A DNA stretch of 31,846 nt, taken from positions 1 to 31,846 of the forward strand of contig CAZQDP010000020.1 in assembly GCA_964592375.1 (NCBI GenBank). The letters run 5' to 3'. The notes under the pieces were generated by a model that was not told the DNA's origin, ran no database searches, and saw only the letters and a program-made list of their open reading frames with translations. This document shows, one piece after another, positions 9,155 to 15,577 of this stretch. This DNA comes from CAZQDP01 sp964592375. GTDB lineage: Bacteria; Bacillota; Clostridia; RUG12999. Within the stretch, counting starts at the first letter, position 1. Each line of letters opens with the position of its first letter. The position numbers and the translations under genes were made by a program.

Positions 9155-11203
9155 ATGTGGACAAAAGGCAATTATCGAAGAAACTTAATGGACATGCATA
9201 TTGATGATTGGAATGATACCTTTCTCACTAAAGTTGACCCTGTTCAATATGTATCTCTGTTAAAGGAGGCAGGTATACAAAATGCCATGGTCATGTCAAA
9301 ATCCCATACCGGTCTATGCTACTGGCCGAGCTCAATCGGCAGAATGCACCGCGGCCTTGCCGGTAGGGATTTTTTTGGGCAAACCATTGAAGAATGTCAT
9401 GCCATGGGCATTACTGTTGTCGCTTATTTCAGTCTTATTTTTGACAATTGGGCCTATGAAAACCATCCCGATTGGCGGCAGATTACTAGCGATGGAAAGG
9501 CTTATCGTGACTATGTCGGACTGGGTGGCTTTAAAACCGGTCGTTATGGCATTTGCTGCCCAAACAATCCGGATTATCGTGCATATATCAAAGCGAACCT
9601 TCAAGAGCTAAATACAAAGTATACCTTTGAAGGGATGTTTCTGGACATGACCTTCTGGCCTGAACACTGCTATTGTCCTTCCTGCCGCAGTCGTTATATG
9701 GAGGAAAAAGGCAAGGAAATCCCAAGAGTTATGGATTGGGACGGCCAAAACTGGCTTGAATACTACGATACTTTTAAGGGCTGGCTACTGGAGTTCGCCA
9801 TGTATGCCACCAAATGTGTGAAGGATTTAAAGCCGGAGGTTACCATTGAGCATCAATATTCTCCCATAACCTGCGACTCTCGCATGGGAGTTACTGATTT
9901 GCAGGTCATGGCTTCGGATTATGCAGGCGGCGACTATTACGGAGGCTTCCTTGAACAATCCTTTATCAATAAATATTATCGCAATATCAGCCCCACTCTG
10001 CCTTTTGATTATCATACTTCTCGTTGTGAACCCAATTTACTTTACCATACTACCACAAAAACTAGGGATGAAATGTTTTTACATGTCATCACGGCTCTGG
10101 TTCACGAAGGTGCATTTACCTTGGTGGATGCCATCAACCCGGATGGCAGTGTCTACCCTAAAATGTATAAAATCATGAAGGATGTTTATGATGAGAGCAG
10201 GTTATACGAACCCTATGTTGGAGGAGCGCTAAAAAAGGATATTGCAATTCTTTTTTCCAGCCGAAACAAGGTAAGGCCCTCATGGTCCGGTCATGAAACA
10301 AATAAGCTGACACCGGATCCGAATTATTATCTTGCGGCCGCCAGAGACTTATTTTTGATCATGCGTGAAAACCATGTGCCGTGTGATGTCATCCCTTCAT
10401 CGAAGATAAACGATTTGGCCGACTGCAAGGTACTGGCACTTCCATTTATATACAGGCTGGATGAGGATGAGATGGACGATATTGAAGCCTTTGTAAAAAG
10501 CGGTGGCAATCTGTATGTCAGCGGTCCTATCGGCCATAAAAAATTGGCTTTGATGCTGGGCGTAGAAAAGCTTGCCCCAACCGCCCATTCCTTTACCTAT
10601 ATGTCTCCCACCGAAGAAGGAACCACACTGTTTCCTGGTTTTGACGAAAAAGCACCTCTTTCTGTGCCTGCCCAGCAGTATGGTGTAAGGGTTACCGGTA
10701 GCAAAACCAAGGTGCTCGCTACGCTGAATTTACCATATACCCTGCCGGGCACAAAGACCTTTTCTGCTATTCATGCAAACCCTCCGGGCGTGCAGACGGA
10801 TGTCCCCGCCGCTGTGCTTGCAAGCTATGGTGCTGGCAGAATTCTTTGGGTATCCGCTCCAATTGAATGCTCCTCTCCATATCATAGCAAAAATGTGGTA
10901 CTGACCATGATGAAAAACTTGATGGAGCATAAGCCTTTTGTGGAAACCAATGCACCGAAAACAGTGGAAATCATCACCTTTGAGCATGAAAATAAGCTGC
11001 GAATTTGCCTGATTAATCATCAAGAGCGGCCTCCTGTGGATCCGGCTTATCATATCTGGCTGGATATCAACACTTCAAAAACTGTAAAAGCGGTGCGTCA
11101 CATCAAAAGCGGCAAGGTTCCCGAATATGAAACATTTGCCGAAAAGCTACGCATTCACATTCCCGTACTGAAGCTATTTACCATGCTTGAAATTGATTTT
11201 TAG
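9155..11203 (+). CDS. GHL6-type TIM-barrel glycoside hydrolase (GH42-trimerisation architecture)
   Basis: The 682-aa protein looks like the 'hypothetical glycosyl hydrolase 6' group. Residues 1-350 form a putative TIM barrel with GMFLDMTFWPEH (160-171; D164 is a candidate nucleophile), a CYCPSC cysteine pair (172-177), and TIEHQYSP (E232). About 370-590 resembles the GH42 trimerisation/amidotransferase-like fold, followed by a small beta domain. Some relatives with this architecture (GH151) are alpha-L-fucosidases; the substrate here is not determined. No signal peptide is visible, so it probably acts in the cytoplasm on imported sugars. AGGAG (9140-9144) supports ATG 9155. There is a TATAAT at 9120-9125 but no good -35. 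It stands alone, with no transporter beside it. Confidence 0.7.
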   Translation: MWTKGNYRRNLMDMHIDDWNDTFLTKVDPVQYVSLLKEAGIQNAMVMSKSHTGLCYWPSSIGRMHRGLAGRDFFGQTIEECHAMGITVVAYFSLIFDNWAYENHPDWRQITSDGKAYRDYVGLGGFKTGRYGICCPNNPDYRAYIKANLQELNTKYTFEGMFLDMTFWPEHCYCPSCRSRYMEEKGKEIPRVMDWDGQNWLEYYDTFKGWLLEFAMYATKCVKDLKPEVTIEHQYSPITCDSRMGVTDLQVMASDYAGGDYYGGFLEQSFINKYYRNISPTLPFDYHTSRCEPNLLYHTTTKTRDEMFLHVITALVHEGAFTLVDAINPDGSVYPKMYKIMKDVYDESRLYEPYVGGALKKDIAILFSSRNKVRPSWSGHETNKLTPDPNYYLAAARDLFLIMRENHVPCDVIPSSKINDLADCKVLALPFIYRLDEDEMDDIEAFVKSGGNLYVSGPIGHKKLALMLGVEKLAPTAHSFTYMSPTEEGTTLFPGFDEKAPLSVPAQQYGVRVTGSKTKVLATLNLPYTLPGTKTFSAIHANPPGVQTDVPAAVLASYGAGRILWVSAPIECSSPYHSKNVVLTMMKNLMEHKPFVETNAPKTVEIITFEHENKLRICLINHQERPPVDPAYHIWLDINTSKTVKAVRHIKSGKVPEYETFAEKLRIHIPVLKLFTMLEIDF

Positions 11204-11268
11204 GGCTACCACTTTTTCGTAGATTTTTAAAGCAAAAAAAACAGTTTGAAAATTTTTTGTAAAATCCC

Positions 11269-11297
11269 TTTTCAAAATGCAGATTTTATAGTATAAT
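11269..11297 (+). promoter_or_regulatory. mecA promoter candidate
   Basis: TTTTCA (11269-11274), a 17-nt spacer and TATAAT (11292-11297) precede the mecA start by 21 nt, leaving room only for the ribosome site AAGGGGTGAT. The -10 is perfect and the -35 weak. The leader would be very short. Confidence 0.55.
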
Positions 11298-11318
11298 AAT
11301 ATAAAGGGGTGATGCAAT

Positions 11319-11933
11319 ATGAAGATCGAAAGAATAGCCCACAATAAATTAAAAGTAACCCTTGAGCTGACCGATATGCTGAAGTGGAATATAGATTATC
11401 ACGATTTGCCGGAGAATATTCCAGGCCCGGGTGATATGTTTTGGGATATCCTGCGCATTGCAGAAAAGGAAACCGGTATGGTTTTTGAAAATTGCAAGCT
11501 GACCGTAGAAGCCATGCAAAAAAGCGAAAGTAGCTTTGTTATGTATATTACAAAAGGGGAGCTTTGCGGCACAGATAAATCCACCGTGCAAAAAAAATAT
11601 CGGTATAAAAAGAAACAGCCCCGTCACGGCGATCATCAAAGCATTCTGATTTATGGATTTCGCGATTTGGATGATGTGTGCAGGTACGCAAGAATGTATC
11701 CGGTTTATGGGGAGTTATTGGATTGTATGAATAGCCTTTATCGATATAAAGAAATGGTTTATCTATGCATTGACCTTCCTGCCGCATACAATAAATATAT
11801 CACCAATATGGATGTTTCCTTTAAGGAATATGCCAATCGCGTGGACCACCCGGAAATATTTTGGGGCATATTAAAGGAATACGGCAATCTCCTCATTGCA
11901 GGAAACGCAATGAAGATTTTATCCGAACTGTAA
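11319..11933 (+). CDS. mecA: Adaptor protein MecA
   Basis: MecA delivers substrates to ClpC and promotes assembly of its active hexamer; in Bacillus it targets ComK and other proteins. The 204-aa product has an N-terminal substrate-binding part (MKIERIAHNKLKVTLELTDM) and a C-terminal ClpC-binding domain (IYGFRDLDDVCRYA, YRYKEMVYLCID, EYGN), with a basic linker (KKKYRYKKKQPR type) around 88-105. Length and domain order fit the family. It sits 1.6 kb from the ctsR-clpC operon, which encodes its partner, though spoVS and ymdB lie between on the other strand. The ribosome site AAGGGGTGAT supports the start. Confidence 0.88.
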   Translation: MKIERIAHNKLKVTLELTDMLKWNIDYHDLPENIPGPGDMFWDILRIAEKETGMVFENCKLTVEAMQKSESSFVMYITKGELCGTDKSTVQKKYRYKKKQPRHGDHQSILIYGFRDLDDVCRYARMYPVYGELLDCMNSLYRYKEMVYLCIDLPAAYNKYITNMDVSFKEYANRVDHPEIFWGILKEYGNLLIAGNAMKILSEL

Positions 11934-11956
11934 ATGAATTTCATGCGAAAAAAAGT

Positions 11957-11980
11957 AGGGCGGTAATGATACCGCCCTTT
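11957..11980. terminator. Bidirectional terminator between mecA and spoVS
   Basis: A stem of 8 bp plus one A-T pair (GGGCGGTA at 11958-11965, loop ATGA, TACCGCCC at 11970-11977) has TTT on its right. An A7 run (about 11948-11954) on its left reads as a T-run on the minus strand. It lies between the convergent mecA and spoVS stops, so it can serve both. The minus-strand direction looks stronger. Confidence 0.75.
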
Positions 11981-12004
11981 CAAATGACAAGAACAAAAGA
12001 AAGC

Positions 12005-12265
12005 TTATCTGGGTTCAATGAGCAGCCGAATGGCTGTTCTTTTTTCGCCTTCCACTTCAATATCGGTAAACGCAGGTATACATATAATATCTATACCTGA
12101 TGGTGCAAGAAAGCCTCTTGCAATAGCTACGGCTTTAATCGCCTGATTGATGGCGCCGGCTCCGATTGCCTGAATTTTTGCTGAATTCTTTTCTCTAATT
12201 ACTCCTGCAAGTGCTCCTGCAACTGAATTTGGAACGGATTTTGAAGACACCTTTAATGCTTCCAT
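12005..12265 (-). CDS. spoVS: Stage V sporulation protein S
   Basis: SpoVS is a small Alba-like-fold protein that in B. subtilis affects septation and spore coat/cortex steps. The 86-aa product is a full-length family member: MEALKVSSKSVPNSVAGALAG, then AIGAGAINQAIKAVAIARGFLAPSG and EKRTAIRLLIEP. AGGAGG (complement at 12274-12279) sits 8 nt before the ATG. It lies downstream of ymdB in the same direction, as in B. subtilis, but after a 268-nt spacer with its own sigma-H-like promoter. Its presence suggests sporulation ability, though spoVS also occurs in some non-sporulating bacteria. Confidence 0.95.
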   Translation of the reverse strand: MEALKVSSKSVPNSVAGALAGVIREKNSAKIQAIGAGAINQAIKAVAIARGFLAPSGIDIICIPAFTDIEVEGEKRTAIRLLIEPR

Positions 12266-12346
12266 TTCAACAACCTCCTGTTATCTGTACGTGTTCTGTG
12301 TACCTTCTTTCAACTGTCCTATTAAAGACACTCATACTTGATATAT

Positions 12347-12373
12347 ATTCTATATAAATATTGCTATTCCTTC
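12347..12373 (-). promoter_or_regulatory. Sigma-H-type promoter of spoVS
   Basis: On the minus strand the element reads GAAGGAATA, an 11-nt spacer, then ATAGAAT. This matches the published Bacillus sigma-H pattern RnAGGAwWW-N11-12-RnnGAAT at every constrained position. The predicted leader is about 70 nt. In B. subtilis spoVS is a sigma-H gene, so sequence and family knowledge agree. Confidence 0.75.
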
Positions 12374-12442
12374 TTTTTTCAATGTTCAAAACGCCAAAAT
12401 TTATCCAAATATTTGTGCATATTGTACCAAAATAGGGCCAAT

Positions 12443-12449
12443 TGTCGAA
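12443..12449. promoter_or_regulatory. Possible Spo0A box upstream of spoVS
   Basis: TGTCGAA matches the 7-mer 0A box TGNCGAA. It lies about 70 bp upstream of the sigma-H -35 element. A single 7-mer is weak evidence and could be chance; no second box is seen in this spacer. Confidence 0.3.
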
Positions 12450-12533
12450 ATATGGAGCATATTATTATATTTTGCGGTAAATTTACTGTGAAAAAAACGC
12501 TATTATTTTCATTATAGTATTCCACTTTGTGCG

Positions 12534-13301
12534 CTATCCAATACGCAGACGACTGATTTTTTTTGCCTTTTTTCTATGCTCTGCCGCAACCACAACGCCG
12601 CACAGCATGGTATTTCCCTCTGCAATATCAAATTTTTCCGGAATGCCTGTTAAAAACCTTTTTATAGATGCTTCCTTGACCACGCCAAGCACCGAATTCA
12701 CCGGCCCTGTCATGCCCAAATCCGTGATATAGGCACTACCGCCTGGCAATATGCGTTCGTCCGCAGACTGCACATGGGTATGCGTGCCAAACGTGCAGGT
12801 TACTCTGCCATCCAAATACCATCCCAACGCTATTTTTTCGCTTGTAGCATCGGCGTGAAAATCCACAAAAATATATTCCGCCTCATCCATGGCTTCAATT
12901 TCCTTGTCCGCTGCTCGAAATGGGCAGTCAGCAGGGTGCATATTGACCCTGCCAATTAAGCTGATGACCCCAACCTTTGCACCTTGTGCCTTGATGACCA
13001 TTGCGCCTTTGCCCGGTACCTGAGGAGGTAGATTGGCCGGTCGCAGTATAGGATATCCCATTTTAAACAGTTCAAACACTTCTCTTTTACGAAACAAGTG
13101 GTTGCCCATGGTGATTACATCCACACCTGCATCTAGTAGCATATCCGCTCTTTCCTTTGTAATGCCATTTCCTGTGGTAGCATTTTCTCCATTTGCTATG
13201 CAGAAACCAATATCATGCTCTTTCTTTAAGTAGGATAGGTCAGACATCACCGTTTGCACACCGGCTTGCCCCACAATATCACCAATACATAAAATATTCA
13301 A
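12534..13301 (-). CDS. ymdB: YmdB-family metallophosphoesterase (TIGR00282)
   Basis: YmdB is a dinuclear-metal phosphodiesterase; the Bacillus protein hydrolyses cyclic nucleotides and controls biofilm and motility choice. The 255-aa product keeps the metal ligands in CIGDIVG, ANGENA, MGNH, FVDFHADATSEK and GTHTHVQ. After GNH it has LFR where Bacillus has TWD. The start is probably the TTG at 13301. AGGAGGA (13308-13314) abuts the upstream ATG at 13307 but is 6 nt from the TTG, and the protein then begins (M)NILCIGD, aligned with Bacillus MRILFIGD. spoVS lies downstream. Confidence 0.93.
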   Translation of the reverse strand: MNILCIGDIVGQAGVQTVMSDLSYLKKEHDIGFCIANGENATTGNGITKERADMLLDAGVDVITMGNHLFRKREVFELFKMGYPILRPANLPPQVPGKGAMVIKAQGAKVGVISLIGRVNMHPADCPFRAADKEIEAMDEAEYIFVDFHADATSEKIALGWYLDGRVTCTFGTHTHVQSADERILPGGSAYITDLGMTGPVNSVLGVVKEASIKRFLTGIPEKFDIAEGNTMLCGVVVAAEHRKKAKKISRLRIG

Positions 13302-13352
13302 AACCATTCCTCCTGATTAAATGCACCTGTTTGCATTTTTCTTATCATGAAT

Positions 13353-13361
13353 ATTATACCA
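13353..13361 (-). promoter_or_regulatory. ymdB extended -10 promoter
   Basis: The minus strand carries TGGTATAAT, an extended -10, about 45 nt before the ymdB ribosome site. No good -35 is found at 16-18 nt. The flanking + strand 13368-13381 contains an inverted repeat (GTGCA-TTTG-TGCAC), which could be an operator or chance. Confidence 0.5.
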
Positions 13362-13487
13362 TACAATGTGCATTTGTGCACTTGTGATTTTTTACAAAAA
13401 TCAAAGAAATTATGCAAAAAGAAAAGCTTTCAGGATATAATTTGTAGTCATGGTAGATTTTATCGTAGAATTACGGTAAAAATGTGC

Positions 13488-13515
13488 TTGATTTTTTCAG
13501 ATATGGTGGTATAAT
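13488..13515 (+). promoter_or_regulatory. ctsR-clpC operon promoter
   Basis: TTGATT (13488-13493), a 16-nt spacer and TATAAT (13510-13515) make a good sigma-A promoter. Transcription would start near 13522, just before or within the CtsR operator. Confidence 0.8.
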
Positions 13516-13524
13516 AATCTTAAA

Positions 13525-13541
13525 GGTCAAAGATAGTCAAA
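13525..13541 (+). promoter_or_regulatory. CtsR operator
   Basis: GGTCAAA-GAT-AGTCAAA is an exact match to the CtsR tandem heptad RGTCAAA-NAN-RGTCAAA. It begins 10 nt after the -10 box, so bound CtsR would block the polymerase. This predicts autoregulation and heat or arginine-phosphorylation-linked derepression of the operon. It was the only full operator I found in the window. Confidence 0.92.
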
Positions 13542-13561
13542 GTCAGAAAAGAGGTGTCTAT

Positions 13562-14008
13562 ATGCGCACCAGTGATATCATTGAAGGGTTTATTAAACAG
13601 CTGCTGGAGGATACCGGCAATAAAATTGAACTGAGGCGAAATAAATTGGCTCTTCAGTTTCATTGTGTCCCCTCTCAAATCAATTATGTCATTGCAACAA
13701 GGTTCACCACGGAACGAGGGTATATTGTGGAAAGCCGCAGAGGCGGGGGAGGTTGCATCCGCATTGAACGGATTGAGCCGATTGGAGATGGTCCGCTTAT
13801 GCATATTATTAACAGCATTGGTAGTGGAATAGATTTTTTATCTGCCGGAGCATTTTTACAAAACCTGTTTGAATATGATATTATCACCCAAAGAGAGCTT
13901 GGTATTATGCTCGTTGCGCTGAGTGATAAGGCGCTCCCAGTTCCAAGGCCACTACGAGATGAGCTTCGGGCAACACTTTTAAAAAATATGCTAATTAAGC
14001 TTGTATGA
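13562..14008 (+). CDS. ctsR: Class III stress repressor CtsR
   Basis: CtsR represses clp genes and loses DNA binding on heat or protein stress, with McsB in control. The 148-aa product has the N-terminal winged helix (SDIIEGFIKQLLED, LRRNKLALQFHCVPSQINYVI), the glycine-rich wing RRGGGGCIRI, and the C-terminal dimer domain. I chose the ATG at 13562, with GAGGTG 5 nt upstream. The frame opens at 13484, but that is upstream of the promoter -10 and operator. First gene of the ctsR-mcsA-mcsB-clpC operon. Confidence 0.95.
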   Translation: MRTSDIIEGFIKQLLEDTGNKIELRRNKLALQFHCVPSQINYVIATRFTTERGYIVESRRGGGGCIRIERIEPIGDGPLMHIINSIGSGIDFLSAGAFLQNLFEYDIITQRELGIMLVALSDKALPVPRPLRDELRATLLKNMLIKLV

Positions 14009-14022
14009 TAGGAGGGAGTAAT

Positions 14023-14517
14023 ATGATGTGTCCAAGATGTGGCACTCTTCCTGCCACCGTTTATTTCACGAAAAAAGTTGGCGGCGTTACGGAGGAATAC
14101 CATCTTTGCGCAAAGTGTGCACAAGAAATTGGTTTTGGTGTAAACATTGGCATGAGCTTTCCACTTAGCGATATGCTGGGAGAAGTGTTATCAAAGGGAT
14201 TTGGAAACGTTGGAGAAGGAATGCAAAGGGGCGGTTGCGCTCAGTGCGGTACCACCTACAGTGCGTTTTCCAAAACTGGTCGGTTTGGATGCCCCATGTG
14301 CTATGAATTCTTTGCCCCAAGGCTTCCTTCCTTGATGAACAGGCTCCATGGAAGTAGCACTCACGTTGGCAAAATTCCGGCGGGTGCAGGGAAAAAGCTA
14401 AGCAAAGAAAGAGAGATTTCAGACTTGCGCAGCCACCTTGACGAAGCGATTAAAAACGAGCAGTATGAAGAGGCCGCAAAGCTGAGGGATCGCATTCGGG
14501 AATTAAATGAGCAGTAG
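14023..14517 (+). CDS. mcsA: McsA, activator of the protein arginine kinase
   Basis: McsA is a zinc protein that activates McsB. The 164-aa product has two pairs of CxxC motifs (CPRC with CAKC, CAQC with CPMC), a basic linker, and a C-terminal UVR motif (LRSHLDEAIKNEQYEEAAKL) like that in ClpC and UvrB. GGAGGGAG (14011-14018) favours the ATG at 14023, 14 nt after the ctsR stop. A second ATG follows directly at 14026. Confidence 0.93.
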   Translation: MMCPRCGTLPATVYFTKKVGGVTEEYHLCAKCAQEIGFGVNIGMSFPLSDMLGEVLSKGFGNVGEGMQRGGCAQCGTTYSAFSKTGRFGCPMCYEFFAPRLPSLMNRLHGSSTHVGKIPAGAGKKLSKEREISDLRSHLDEAIKNEQYEEAAKLRDRIRELNEQ

Positions 14518-14541
14518 AGGCAGAGGGGAGGTTGATTGTAT

Positions 14542-15555
14542 ATGGCAATATGGTATGAATCAGATCAGCGAGATAAAAACATTGTTGTTAGCACCAGAAT
14601 ACGGCTTGCAAGGAATGTAAAGGGCATGCCCTTCCCTGCCGGTCAATCGAATGAGCAGGCAGAAAAGGCGATTTCCCTCTGCATCGATGCCGCCGCACAA
14701 GGAGCGCTTGACTTTTCGTATTTATCCATGGCGGAGCTAAGCCCGGTGGCACGGCAGGCACTGATGGAGGATCATCTTATTAGTCCCGATTTGTCAAAGG
14801 GAGGAAAGCATGCAGGTGTTTTACTCAGCGGCGATCGCACCATCAGCATTATGCTTGGTGAGGAGGACCACATTCGCATACAATGTATTTTGGGGGGCTA
14901 CGCATTGGAGGAAGCCTTCGACATGGCCCAAAAGGTGGATGATTTGCTGGCCGAACAGGTAGAATACGCATTTGATGATATGTATGGCTATCTTACCGCT
15001 TGCCCTACCAATACGGGAACCGGCATGCGAGCTTCGGTGATGCTCCACCTACCTGCCATGAGCATGACGAGCAATATTGAAAGCATGGCGGCCACGGTGA
15101 GCAAGTTTGGTATGACCGTGCGCGGCATTTATGGAGAGGGCAGTGAAGCCAAGGGGGATTTGTATCAGATTTCTAATCAAGTTACCCTTGGGGTGTCGGA
15201 GAAGGATATCCTGCAGCGGTTAAAGGATCTTACGGATATGATAGTGAAAAGAGAGCTTGACACCAGAGAGAAACTGCTATCGGGCAGTGAGGTAGTACTC
15301 AAAGACAAGCTGATGAGGTCCTATGGTCTGCTCTTTCATGCATATCAAATGAACACGGACGAATTTTTGAAGCTTATATCTTTTGTGCGCATGGGCGTTT
15401 ATATGGGCATTATCACAAATATTTCGCCCTCCACCATCGATACGCTTGTCATTGCACTTCAGCCGGCCCATATGATTAAGGAAAATGGCGGAGAGATGGA
15501 CCTTGTGCAAAGAGATATAAAAAGGGCAGAGCATCTGCGCAAAATGATTGGATAA
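14542..15555 (+). CDS. mcsB: Protein arginine kinase McsB
   Basis: McsB phosphorylates arginines on CtsR and on misfolded proteins, marking them for ClpCP. The 337-aa product is related to phosphagen kinases and shows STRIRLARN near the N terminus, CPTNTGTGMRASVMLHLP in the nucleotide-binding part, and the RGIYGEGSEAKGDLYQISNQ segment. It is somewhat shorter than the 363-aa B. subtilis protein. AGGGGAGG (14524-14531) lies 10 nt before ATG 14542; an in-frame TTG at 14536 is a less likely start. Confidence 0.95.
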   Translation: MAIWYESDQRDKNIVVSTRIRLARNVKGMPFPAGQSNEQAEKAISLCIDAAAQGALDFSYLSMAELSPVARQALMEDHLISPDLSKGGKHAGVLLSGDRTISIMLGEEDHIRIQCILGGYALEEAFDMAQKVDDLLAEQVEYAFDDMYGYLTACPTNTGTGMRASVMLHLPAMSMTSNIESMAATVSKFGMTVRGIYGEGSEAKGDLYQISNQVTLGVSEKDILQRLKDLTDMIVKRELDTREKLLSGSEVVLKDKLMRSYGLLFHAYQMNTDEFLKLISFVRMGVYMGIITNISPSTIDTLVIALQPAHMIKENGGEMDLVQRDIKRAEHLRKMIG

Positions 15556-15577
15556 AGAATAAATTGGAGGTGTCGTG

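Noticed and set aside
11213..11228. Terminator after the GHL6-type gene
   Set aside because: The stem is only 4 bp (CTAC/GTAG), too weak to call.
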